From an uncultured Alistipes sp. (GTDB taxonomy: Bacteria > Bacteroidota > Bacteroidia > Bacteroidales > Rikenellaceae), in the NCBI GenBank assembly GCA_947573795.1, contig CANPHE010000004.1, positions 26,863-90,862 of the forward strand: 64,000 nt of DNA, given 5' to 3'. Below the pieces are notes generated by a model, which did no database searches, was not told where the DNA came from, and worked only from the letters and a program-made list of their open reading frames with translations. Positions 9,939 to 18,475 of the stretch are shown here, piece by piece. The stretch's first letter is position 1; each line of letters starts with the position of its first letter. A program made the translations under genes and the position numbers.

Positions 9939-10164
9939 AATCCGCGACAAGCGAAAAACGATCCGGCATCTCCGACATACGGCCTGCCGCCGAACCCGCC
10001 GACGACCGAATATCGCGGTTCCGGCGACGCCGCTTCGACGAACCGCACCGCCGGATAAAAAGTTTTTCGCCGACCCTTTCGAAAACCCGAGCCGTTCTTT
10101 GGTCTTTGCGGCTCCTATTTTCACCGAAAATTCGCCCTTTTTTCGCTTTTCCCATTATTATTTC

Positions 10165-10172
10165 TATCTTTG
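10165..10172 (+). promoter_or_regulatory. promoter -7 box of the ABC exporter
   Basis: TATCTTTG matches TAnnTTTG, 24 bp before the start at 10197. The preceding bases are T-rich, but no clean -33 TTTG is visible. Confidence 0.65.
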
Positions 10173-10196
10173 TGCGAATCATATACTCCGCTCGTA

Positions 10197-12026
10197 ATGT
10201 TCAAAACCTATATACGACTCCTGGGATTCGCCCAACCCATCGGCAAATACGCCATACCCTACTTCTTTTACTCGTTGCTCTACGCACTATTCAATTCGTT
10301 GACATTCATGTTGATCGCCCCGATCCTCAACACGATGTTCGACAACGGATTCACCCCCACGCCCGTAGAGACGCTCCCCCCCTTCGAACTCAACCAGGAG
10401 TACCTGACGGCGCTTTTCAACTTCGCCTATTCCCACGTCTTTTCCTCCTATGACCGCCAGAACGTCCTCATCCTGCTCGCCGCAGTGGTGATCTGCGTCA
10501 GCTTCCTGAGCAACCTGTTCCGCTACTTAGGTTCGTGGACGGCCGAGAACATGCGCACGCGGACGCTGCAACGCATGCGCAACAAAATGTTTTCCCGCGT
10601 GATGGACATGAACGTCGGATACTTCTCCGACCAGCGCAAGGGCGATATCATCTCCAAAATCACGTCGGACGTCGGCGTCGTACAGTTCTGCATCACCAAC
10701 ACCTTGCAGGTCGCCTTCCGCGAACCGTTCCTCATCGTCGGCTACATCGTCATCATGATCGCCATCTCGTGGGAGCTGTCGGTCTTCTCGGTGCTGTTCC
10801 TGCCGGTCGTGGCGCTGCTTATCGGCAGTATCGTCAAACGCCTGCGCCATCCGGCGCGCACCAACCAGCAGCGCACGGGCGAAATGGTCGCCACGCTCGA
10901 CGAATCGCTGGCCGGCATCAAGGTCATCAAGAGCTACAACGCCACGGGATACGTCAAAAAGAAATTCTACGACATCAGCGCCGACCTGGCACGCCTCACC
11001 CTCTCGATGGCGCGCCGTCAGCAATTAGCCTCGCCCATGAGCGAATTCCTGGGTATCACGGCCGTAGGCGTCATTCTGGTCTTCGGAGGCTCGCTCGTAG
11101 CGAAAGGCTCGCTCGACCCCGGGGAGTTCATCGCCTTCGTAGCCATCTTCTCGCAGATCACGCGCCCCGTACGCACGTTCATCGACCAGTTCGCCAACAT
11201 CAACCAGGGCATCGCCGCCGGAGAACGCATCTTCTCGTTGCTCGACTCCGTGCCCGAAATCCAGGACACGCCCGGCGCGAAAAAGTTCCCGGGACTCCGC
11301 GAGAAGATCGAATTCCGCGACGTGCACTTCTCCTACGACGGTTCGCGCGAGGTGATCGACGGCATTTCGTTCGAGATACTCCGCGGACAGACCGTAGCGC
11401 TCGTAGGTCCGTCGGGCGGCGGCAAATCGACCCTGAGCGAACTGCTGCCCCGCTTCTACGACCCCACGGCCGGCGATATCCGCATCGACGGCATCTCGCT
11501 GCGCGACTACGAGCAGGAGAGCGTCCGCGCCCATATGAGCGTCGTGGCGCAGGATACGGTGCTCTTCAACGACACGATCGAGAGCAACATTGCCATGGGC
11601 AAGCCCTCGGCCACGCACGAAGAGATCGTCGAAGCGGCCCGCATCGCCAATGCCGATTCGTTCATCGAGGAGGCGCCCGAGGGCTACGCCACCAACATCG
11701 GCGACCGGGGCGCCAAGCTCTCCGGAGGCCAGCGCCAGCGTCTCTCGATCGCCCGCGCCGTGCTGAAGAACCCCGATATCCTGATCCTCGACGAAGCCAC
11801 CTCGGCGCTCGACACCGAGAGCGAGAAACTCGTGCAGGAGGCCCTCAACAAGCTGCTCGAAGGCCGCACGTCGATCGTCATCGCCCACCGGTTGTCGACG
11901 ATCCACAACGCCGACCGGATCATCGTCGTGGACCACGGACGCATCGCCGAGGAGGGTACCCACAACGAACTAATGGCCCGGGGCGGCATCTATGCCAAGC
12001 TGATCGAAATGCAGTCGTTCGAATAA
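10197..12026 (+). CDS. ABC exporter, MsbA-like (fused permease and ATPase)
   Basis: A half-transporter of 609 residues: six transmembrane helices (about 20-330) followed by one nucleotide-binding domain (about 355-609). Walker A is GPSGGGKST, the signature is LSGGQRQR, Walker B is ILILDEATS and the switch histidine is in IAHRLST. A homodimer would export a lipid or other hydrophobic substrate. Similar Bacteroidetes proteins are annotated as lipid A flippase MsbA, and the nearby Kdo genes fit that loosely, but the substrate cannot be read from the sequence. Start MFKTYIRLLGF is chosen over an ATG nine codons upstream because that one overlaps the -7 box. Confidence 0.9.
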   Translation: MFKTYIRLLGFAQPIGKYAIPYFFYSLLYALFNSLTFMLIAPILNTMFDNGFTPTPVETLPPFELNQEYLTALFNFAYSHVFSSYDRQNVLILLAAVVICVSFLSNLFRYLGSWTAENMRTRTLQRMRNKMFSRVMDMNVGYFSDQRKGDIISKITSDVGVVQFCITNTLQVAFREPFLIVGYIVIMIAISWELSVFSVLFLPVVALLIGSIVKRLRHPARTNQQRTGEMVATLDESLAGIKVIKSYNATGYVKKKFYDISADLARLTLSMARRQQLASPMSEFLGITAVGVILVFGGSLVAKGSLDPGEFIAFVAIFSQITRPVRTFIDQFANINQGIAAGERIFSLLDSVPEIQDTPGAKKFPGLREKIEFRDVHFSYDGSREVIDGISFEILRGQTVALVGPSGGGKSTLSELLPRFYDPTAGDIRIDGISLRDYEQESVRAHMSVVAQDTVLFNDTIESNIAMGKPSATHEEIVEAARIANADSFIEEAPEGYATNIGDRGAKLSGGQRQRLSIARAVLKNPDILILDEATSALDTESEKLVQEALNKLLEGRTSIVIAHRLSTIHNADRIIVVDHGRIAEEGTHNELMARGGIYAKLIEMQSFE

Positions 12027-12051
12027 CCTCCGGCGACCGCCCCCTGCAAAC

Positions 12052-12082
12052 CGCCCCTGCCGCAACGACTCCGGCAGGGGCG
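12052..12082 (+). terminator. GC-rich hairpin after the ABC exporter
   Basis: An 11-bp perfect stem CGCCCCTGCCG/CGGCAGGGGCG with a 9-base loop, 26 bp after the stop. No T-run follows, so an intrinsic terminator is possible but not proven. Confidence 0.5.
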
Positions 12083-12184
12083 ATTCGCCTCACGGAGACG
12101 GACCGTCGGGTCATCCCCGAACCGCCGCACGACGCCCGGCTCGCCGAAGCGTCGTTTTTTTGCGAATTTCTCGATCTTTTTTCC

Positions 12185-12192
12185 TATCTTTG
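12185..12192 (+). promoter_or_regulatory. ileS promoter -7 box
   Basis: TATCTTTG fits TAnnTTTG, with a TTTG ending at 12162 that fits the -33 element (22-bp spacer). The ileS ATG lies 40 bp downstream. Confidence 0.72.
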
Positions 12193-12231
12193 CGAATTAT
12201 CGAAGAAAACGACGAAAAAACGCATATACCT

Positions 12232-15200
12232 ATGAAGTTCAAGGAATACAAAGGTCTCGATCTGGCGGGACTGGCTGCCGAGGTACTCGGCACGTGGGAC
12301 GCCCGCGACACGTTCCACAAAAGCATCACGACGCGCGAAGGCCACCCCTCGTTCGTCTTCTACGAAGGTCCCCCCTCAGCCAACGGCATGCCGGGCATCC
12401 ACCACGTCATGGCCCGCACGATCAAGGACGTATTCTGCCGTTACAAGACCCAGCAGGGATACTCGGTACACCGCAAGGCGGGTTGGGATACCCACGGACT
12501 GCCCGTAGAACTGGGCGTCGAGAAGAAACTCGGCATCACGAAGGAGGATATCGGCAAGACGATCTCGATCGAGGAGTACAACCGCACGTGCCGCGAAGCG
12601 GTCATGGAGTTCACGGGTGTCTGGGAGAATCTCACGCGCAAGATGGGTTACTGGGTCAACATGGACGACCCCTACATCACCTACGACAACAAATATATCG
12701 AGACGCTGTGGTGGCTGTTGCGCCAGCTTTACGACAAGGGGCTGCTCTACAAGGGCTACACCATCCAGCCCTACTCGCCCGCGGCCGGTACGGGACTTTC
12801 GACCCACGAGCTGAACCAGCCGGGTTGCTACCGCGACGTGAAGGACACGACCGTCGTGGCGCAGTTCCGCATGAAGAACCCCAAACCCGAGATGAAGGGT
12901 TGGGGAACGCCCTATTTCATCGCCTGGACCACCACGCCGTGGACCCTGCCGTCGAATACGGCGTTGTGCGTGGGTCCGAAGATCGACTACGTGGCCGTGC
13001 GGAGCTACAACCCCTACACGGGCGAGAAGATAACCGTCGTGCTGGCCGAAGCGCTGCTGCACGCCCACTTCAACAAGAAGGCCGAGGGCATCGCCCTGGC
13101 CGATTACAAACCCGGCGACAAGCTCGTTCCCTACGAAGTCGTGGCGCACTACAAGGGTACGGACCTCGTAGGCATGGAGTACGAACAACTGCTGCCGTGG
13201 GTGAAACCAGTCTCGGCGGATGCCGACGGAACGTGGGCCGATGCCTCGGCGAAGGCCTTCCGCGTGATTCCGGGCGACTACGTAACGACGGAGGACGGTA
13301 CGGGTATCGTCCACATCGCCCCGACGTTCGGTGCCGACGACGCCGTGGTGGCGCGCGCCGCAGGCATCCCGTCGCTGTTCCTCATCAACCGCAAGGGCGA
13401 GACGCGCCCGATGGTCGACCTCACGGGTAAGTTCTACCTCCTGGACGAACTCGACGAACGTTTCGTCGCGCAGTGCATCGACACGGCCGCATACGCCGAG
13501 TACGCGGGCCGCTGGGTGAAGAACGCCTACGATCCGCAGTTCACCGTCGAGGGCCGCTACGACGAAAAGGCCGCTGCGGCCGCCGAGACGCTCGACATCT
13601 ACATCAGCCTGAAGCTCAAAGCAGCCGGCCAGGCCTTCAAGATCGAAAAGCACGTCCACAACTATCCCCACTGCTGGCGCACGGACAAACCCGTGCTCTA
13701 CTACCCGCTCGACTCGTGGTTCATCCGCACCACGGCACTCAAGGAGCGAATGATGGAGCTCAACGACACGATCCGCTGGAAGCCCGAATCGACCGGCACG
13801 GGACGCTTCGGCAAGTGGCTCGAAAACCTCAACGACTGGAACCTTTCGCGTTCGCGCTTCTGGGGCACTCCGCTGCCGATCTGGGCCACGGAGGACCGTT
13901 CGGAGCTCAAGTGCATCGGCTCGGTCGAGGAGCTGATGGGCGAGATCGAAAAGGCGGTCGCCGCCGGTTTCATGGAGGAGAACCCCTACAAGAACTTCCG
14001 CGTAGGCGACATGTCCGCCGAAAATTATTCGACCGAGCGCATCGACCTCCACCGTCCCTACGTGGACCGCATCGTGCTGGTGTCGTCCAAGGGCGAGCCG
14101 ATGCGCCGCGAACCCGACCTGATCGACGTATGGTTCGACTCGGGCGCCATGCCCTACGCCCAGGTGCACTACCCCTTCGAGAACAAGGAGAACTTCGGGC
14201 AGGTCTATCCCGCCGACTTCATCGCCGAGGGCGTCGACCAGACGCGCGGCTGGTTCTTCACGCTGCATGCCATCGCCACGATGCTCTTCGACTCGGTGGC
14301 GTTCAGGAACATCATCTCCAACGGCCTGGTGCTCGACAAGAACGGCAACAAGATGTCGAAGCGTCTGGGCAACGCCGTCGATCCGTTCGACGTGCTGTCG
14401 ACCTACGGTGCCGACGCCACGCGCTGGTACATGATCTCCAACTCGCAGCCGTGGGACAACCTCAAGTTCGACCGCGACGGCGTGGACGAGGTGCGCCGCA
14501 AGTTCTTCGGCACGCTCTACAACACCTATTCGTTCTTCGCGCTCTACGCCAACGTCGATTCGTTCACGGGCCGCGAGCCGGAGGTGCCCGTGGAGAAGCG
14601 TCCGGAGATCGACCGCTGGATCATCTCGCTGCTGAACACGCTGGTGCGCGACGTGACCCGGTCGCTCGAGAACTACGATCCGACTCCGGCGGCCCGCGCC
14701 ATCCAGGAGTTCGTCGGCGAGAACCTTTCGAACTGGTACGTGCGCCTGAACCGCAAGCGCTTCTGGGGCGGCGGAATGACCGAGGACAAGCTCTCGGCCT
14801 ACCAGACGCTCTATACGTGCCTCGAAACCGTGGCGATGCTCTCCGCGCCGTTCGCGCCGTTCATCTCCGACCGCATCTTCTGCGACCTGAATGCCGTGAG
14901 CGGCCGTCATGCCGAGGAGTCGGTGCATCTGTCGACCTTCCCCGAGGCCGACGAGTCGCTCATCGACGCCGGGCTGGAGGAGACGATGTCGCTGGCGCAG
15001 CGCGTCTCGTCGATGGTGCTCGCCCTGCGCCGCAAGGTGTCGATCAAGGTGCGCCAACCGCTGATGAAGATTCTCGTGCCGGTGCTCGACCCCGCGATGG
15101 CCGCGCGCATCGATGCCGTGAAGAACCTGATCCTCTCGGAGGTCAACGTCAAGCAGCTGGAGCTCATCGAGAAGACCACGGGTATCATCACCAAGCGCAT

Positions 15201-15717
15201 CAAGCCCAACTTCAAGACCCTGGGGCCCCGCTACGGCAAATACATGAAGCAGATCGCAGCCCTCACGGCCACCTTCTCGCAGGAGCGCATCGCCGAGATC
15301 GAAGCCGCCGCAGAGACCGTGCTCGAACTGGGCGACGAGCGGATCACCGTCACGGCCGCCGACTTCGAGATCACCTCGGAGGATATGCCGGGATGGCTCG
15401 TGGCGTCGGAAGGCAAGCTGACCGTAGCGCTCGATATCACCGTGACCGAGGAGCTGCGCGCCGAAGGCGTGGCACGCGAGTTGATCAACCGCATCCAGAA
15501 TATCCGCAAGGATTCGGGATTCGAGGTCACGGACCGCATCCGCGTGGAGATCGAGGCGAATCCCGCCGTCGAACAGGCCGTCGCGGCCTACGGTTCCTAC
15601 ATCGCGGCCCAGACGCTCGCCGACGCGGTTTCGGCCGCAGCCGAGCCCGCGGGTGCCGTCGTCGCAGATTCGGAGCTGGACGAGAAGCCGTTGCGCATCG
15701 CCGTGACACGGGTATAG
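12232..15717 (+). CDS. ileS: isoleucine--tRNA ligase, eukaryote-like type (IleRS2)
   Basis: Charges tRNA-Ile. At 1161 residues it is the long, eukaryote-like form rather than the ~940-residue form with a C-terminal zinc finger. The signature segment reads GPPSANGMPGIHHV (residues 46-59), so the usual HXGH is replaced by GXHH (G55-I-H-H58). The KMSKR loop is near residue 707, followed by LGNAVDPFDVL. The editing domain and DVWFDSGAMPYAQ are present. Family knowledge links IleRS2, and particularly the GXHH form, to resistance to the inhibitor mupirocin. The start MKFKEYKGLDL matches the family; an in-frame ATG 24 codons upstream lies before the -7 box and is rejected. Confidence 0.96.
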   Translation: MKFKEYKGLDLAGLAAEVLGTWDARDTFHKSITTREGHPSFVFYEGPPSANGMPGIHHVMARTIKDVFCRYKTQQGYSVHRKAGWDTHGLPVELGVEKKLGITKEDIGKTISIEEYNRTCREAVMEFTGVWENLTRKMGYWVNMDDPYITYDNKYIETLWWLLRQLYDKGLLYKGYTIQPYSPAAGTGLSTHELNQPGCYRDVKDTTVVAQFRMKNPKPEMKGWGTPYFIAWTTTPWTLPSNTALCVGPKIDYVAVRSYNPYTGEKITVVLAEALLHAHFNKKAEGIALADYKPGDKLVPYEVVAHYKGTDLVGMEYEQLLPWVKPVSADADGTWADASAKAFRVIPGDYVTTEDGTGIVHIAPTFGADDAVVARAAGIPSLFLINRKGETRPMVDLTGKFYLLDELDERFVAQCIDTAAYAEYAGRWVKNAYDPQFTVEGRYDEKAAAAAETLDIYISLKLKAAGQAFKIEKHVHNYPHCWRTDKPVLYYPLDSWFIRTTALKERMMELNDTIRWKPESTGTGRFGKWLENLNDWNLSRSRFWGTPLPIWATEDRSELKCIGSVEELMGEIEKAVAAGFMEENPYKNFRVGDMSAENYSTERIDLHRPYVDRIVLVSSKGEPMRREPDLIDVWFDSGAMPYAQVHYPFENKENFGQVYPADFIAEGVDQTRGWFFTLHAIATMLFDSVAFRNIISNGLVLDKNGNKMSKRLGNAVDPFDVLSTYGADATRWYMISNSQPWDNLKFDRDGVDEVRRKFFGTLYNTYSFFALYANVDSFTGREPEVPVEKRPEIDRWIISLLNTLVRDVTRSLENYDPTPAARAIQEFVGENLSNWYVRLNRKRFWGGGMTEDKLSAYQTLYTCLETVAMLSAPFAPFISDRIFCDLNAVSGRHAEESVHLSTFPEADESLIDAGLEETMSLAQRVSSMVLALRRKVSIKVRQPLMKILVPVLDPAMAARIDAVKNLILSEVNVKQLELIEKTTGIITKRIKPNFKTLGPRYGKYMKQIAALTATFSQERIAEIEAAAETVLELGDERITVTAADFEITSEDMPGWLVASEGKLTVALDITVTEELRAEGVARELINRIQNIRKDSGFEVTDRIRVEIEANPAVEQAVAAYGSYIAAQTLADAVSAAAEPAGAVVADSELDEKPLRIAVTRV

Positions 15718-15821
15718 CGATTCTGCACAATATCGGCGCGGCGCTGCACGTTATCCGGGTAAAATTTGGTATATTGGAAATTTATACTTAATTTTACATT
15801 AAACCTCAAAGACCGACGACT

Positions 15822-16202
15822 ATGGCAGACGAAAAAAAGCGATACAGCGATGCCGAACTCGAGGAGTTCCGGCAGCTCATCCTGAAAAAGCTCGAAAACG
15901 CCCGCGCGGATTACGACCTGTTGCGTGCGACGATCACCCATACGGCGGATAACGACACGGAGGATACGTCGCCGACGTTCAAGGTACTCGAAGAGGGTGC
16001 CGCGACGCTTTCCAAAGAGGAGAGCGGACGCTTGGCCGCCCACCAGATGAAGTTCATCCGCAATCTCGAAATGGCTCTTCTGAGGATCGAAAACAAGACC
16101 TACGGCATCTGCAAGACCACGGGCAAGCTCATTCCCAAGGAGCGGCTGATGCGCGTTCCGCACGCCACCGAGTGCATCGAGGCCAAGGAACGCCGCAAAT
16201 AA
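15822..16202 (+). CDS. TraR/DksA-family protein with reduced zinc finger
   Basis: A 126-residue protein of the DksA/TraR family, which binds the secondary channel of RNA polymerase and modulates initiation. The coiled-coil half (about 10-90) and the C-terminal motif YGIC..TGKLIPKERL..VPHATECIEAK are clear. In the standard zinc finger four cysteines bind the metal; here the pattern is C97-x2-T100 and C118-x2-A121, so only two remain and zinc binding is doubtful. The reduced form is a known trend in Bacteroidetes members. It lies 104 bp after ileS and is followed by a strong terminator, so it is probably transcribed alone or from ileS readthrough. Confidence 0.85.
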   Translation: MADEKKRYSDAELEEFRQLILKKLENARADYDLLRATITHTADNDTEDTSPTFKVLEEGAATLSKEESGRLAAHQMKFIRNLEMALLRIENKTYGICKTTGKLIPKERLMRVPHATECIEAKERRK

Positions 16203-16223
16203 TCCCGAACATATGTATGACAG

Positions 16224-16251
16224 GAAGGAATGTACGCGGGTACATTCCTTC
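16224..16251 (+). terminator. intrinsic terminator after the DksA-like gene
   Basis: A perfect 12-bp stem GAAGGAATGTAC/GTACATTCCTTC with tetraloop GCGG, followed by a T-rich tail (TTTGTTTTC), 21 bp after the stop. Confidence 0.85.
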
Positions 16252-16317
16252 TTTGTTTTCGGCAAGGCGCAGGCCTCGTCATCTTCAGGTGGAAGGTGAA
16301 AAATTCGCGAAAATAAT

Positions 16318-16369
16318 CCTCTTCGGCGGCCGGAGGCGTCGCGCCGAAGAAGGCGGAGTTTGCAGCTGA
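16318..16369 (+). repeat. GC-rich hairpin repeat (family 3), copy 2
   Basis: TCTTCGGCG/CGCCGAAGA stem around a GGCCGG-containing loop, followed by GTTTGCAGC. It shares sequence and order with the repeat at 9325-9402. Confidence 0.55.
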
Positions 16370-16448
16370 AAATCCGAAAACCCCGCTCGCAGACGGCTGC
16401 GACACCATTTTTGCACCTCCCATATACGACAAGCCGAAAAAAATACGT

Positions 16449-16456
16449 TATCTTTG
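16449..16456 (+). promoter_or_regulatory. promoter -7 box immediately before the POTRA protein
   Basis: TATCTTTG fits TAnnTTTG and ends only five bases before the ATG at 16462, so the transcript would start at or within a few bases of the start codon. Confidence 0.6.
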
Positions 16457-16461
16457 ACAAG

Positions 16462-18297
16462 ATGTATTTTCGGATTTGCATAGCCGTCCTGCTTTCGCTG
16501 GCCCTCCATACGGGTGTTTTCGCACACCCTCCGGGCCCCGGCGTGCAAAGTCCGCAACAGTTCACGCGCGACAGCGTGCATTTCGAAAATACCTCCCGCA
16601 AGCAGCGCAACGACCGGCTCTACGACAGCATCCGTTCCAAAACCAACCGCCGGACCGTCCCGCGCATGCTCTACAAAGTCCTTTTCGCACGTCCCGTACT
16701 CGATACGACCTCCAACGGACAAATCCTCGACGAGAACGACCGGCTCGCGCGTTTCGCCGGCAAAACCATCGGCTCGATCCGCATCGACCAGCTGCCGGTA
16801 TTCGACTCCGTCGGCAACTGGCTCCAGCGTTCCGCCAACCGGACGCACCGCCTTACCCGCGAACGGGTCATCCGCCGCGATCTGTTTCTGCACCCGGGCG
16901 AATCGTTCGAACCCGAACTGCTCGTACGCAACATGCAACTGCTGCGTTCGCGCCCCTATATCTCCGACGTCGATTTCGCCGTCGTACCCGATCCGGTCGA
17001 CACGTCGCGCGTCGATCTGGTGGTCACGGCACGCGACAGCTGGACGATCAGTGCCGATGCGGGCATCCACTCCGAGGGTCGCACGATGTTCGGACTGTCG
17101 GACGCCAATATCTTCGGTTGGGGCAACGCCCTGCGTCTAAGAACCAATTTCGACCGGCGCGACTTCTCCTACGGCGGCAACGAAATCGAATACGAGATTC
17201 CCAACGTGCTGGGGAGCTTCTACACGGCGCAATTGGCAGCCGGACGCGCTTTTTACCAGTCGACGCTGCTGCTCGACCTGCACAAGGAGTTCCTGCGCCC
17301 CACCGACTACGAGGCGGGCGCCTCGTACAGCGTCCTCAAGGACAAACGGCCGATGATCGAACAGGACTCTTCCGAACTGGTCAAGGAGCGCAATCTCGAC
17401 CTGTGGGGCGGTTACTCCCGCTACCTGCCCGCGATGCGCGCGAGCCTGTTTCTGACCGGACATTACAACTACCGCCGCCTGAGCCTCCGCCCGCAGGTCG
17501 CTGCGCAACACCATCCGGCATTGCACGACCGCGATCTGCTGCTGTTCGGCATCGGATTCTACCGCGAAAAATTCTACACGGCCAACATGATCTACGGCTT
17601 CGGACGCCGCGAGTATCTCGCCGCCGGATACAAGGCGCAGCTGACGGGCGGATACTCGTGGGGCGAATTCGGCAACGAAATCTACCTCGGGGCGAGCTAC
17701 GACCGGGGCGGGTTCTTCTCCGTGGGATATGTCATGGGGGGATGCTCGTTCGGCAGCTTCATCGATCCCGTCGACGGCACGTGGCGACGCAGCGCCGCGA
17801 ATTTCAACCTGCGATGGTTCTCCAACCTCTTTCTCATACGCCGCAGCCGTCTGCGTCAGTTTCTCGGATTCAGCTATACGCAGGGATGGAACCGCGGTAC
17901 GGGCAACGACGAAAGCATCCGTTTCACCTTCACCGACGGTTTGCAGGCCCTCAAGGAGTACACCCTCGGCACGACCCGTGCGGTGCTCAACACCGAAACG
18001 GTCCTTTTCTCGCCCTATCAACCGCTGGGTTTTCGCATTGCATTCTTCGGATTCGCCGATTTCGGGTTGATCGGATACTCGCCGAACGTCTTCAAAAACG
18101 CATTCTATACGTCACTGGGCATGGGTGTGAGATTGCGCAACGAGCGGCTGGTGTTCAAGACGATCCAAATACGCCTGGGCATCGCCTTCGGCAAACACGG
18201 CCTGGTAGAGAGCGAGTATTTCCGTCTCTCGAACACCACCCGCCTCTCGCAATACCGCTACCGGCCCGAGCGGCCCGACATCATCGGGTTCGAATAA
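16462..18297 (+). CDS. outer-membrane protein with POTRA-like domain and C-terminal barrel
   Basis: A 611-residue exported protein. Residues 1-20 (MYFRICIAVLLSLALHTGVF) form a signal peptide. Residues about 75-185 include IGSIRIDQLPVFDSVG, then RDLFLHPGESF and LLRSRPYISDVDF, the typical pattern of a POTRA domain as in BamA/TamA/FtsQ families. The remainder is alternating aromatic strands typical of a barrel (LFLTGHYNYRRLSL, FLGFSYTQGWNRGTG), ending in RLGIAFGKHG and a short polar tail. It lacks the five POTRAs of BamA. A role in outer-membrane insertion or secretion is inferred from fold only. An in-frame ATG 34 codons upstream would precede the promoter box and signal peptide, so it is rejected. 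Confidence 0.75.
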   Translation: MYFRICIAVLLSLALHTGVFAHPPGPGVQSPQQFTRDSVHFENTSRKQRNDRLYDSIRSKTNRRTVPRMLYKVLFARPVLDTTSNGQILDENDRLARFAGKTIGSIRIDQLPVFDSVGNWLQRSANRTHRLTRERVIRRDLFLHPGESFEPELLVRNMQLLRSRPYISDVDFAVVPDPVDTSRVDLVVTARDSWTISADAGIHSEGRTMFGLSDANIFGWGNALRLRTNFDRRDFSYGGNEIEYEIPNVLGSFYTAQLAAGRAFYQSTLLLDLHKEFLRPTDYEAGASYSVLKDKRPMIEQDSSELVKERNLDLWGGYSRYLPAMRASLFLTGHYNYRRLSLRPQVAAQHHPALHDRDLLLFGIGFYREKFYTANMIYGFGRREYLAAGYKAQLTGGYSWGEFGNEIYLGASYDRGGFFSVGYVMGGCSFGSFIDPVDGTWRRSAANFNLRWFSNLFLIRRSRLRQFLGFSYTQGWNRGTGNDESIRFTFTDGLQALKEYTLGTTRAVLNTETVLFSPYQPLGFRIAFFGFADFGLIGYSPNVFKNAFYTSLGMGVRLRNERLVFKTIQIRLGIAFGKHGLVESEYFRLSNTTRLSQYRYRPERPDIIGFE

Positions 18298-18344
18298 CTG
18301 GAGGCAATCGCACGCTATCCGAATTTCCCGACCGCCACTTCACA

Positions 18345-18475
18345 GAAGACAGCTGAAGCCTCGCGGCCAGGGGCCGCGTTTGCCAATCCGCCCCGCCTCT
18401 GGCTGAGGCTTCGGGTGCAACCCGGAAAGCAACAGGGGTGAAACGGGATTCGTGCAAAATCGGATGCTATTGCTC
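18345..18475 (+). repeat. TIR repeat element, degenerate copy 3
   Basis: Contains the CGCGGCC..GGCCGCG hairpin (about 18361-18378), GCTTCGGGTGCAACCCG, and a right end GTGCAAAATCGGATGCTATT at 18452-18471, all family landmarks. The CCCCTCC core is diverged. The right end overlaps the stop codon of the M56 gene, whose last residues are therefore encoded by the element. The left end cannot be placed with confidence. Confidence 0.65.
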
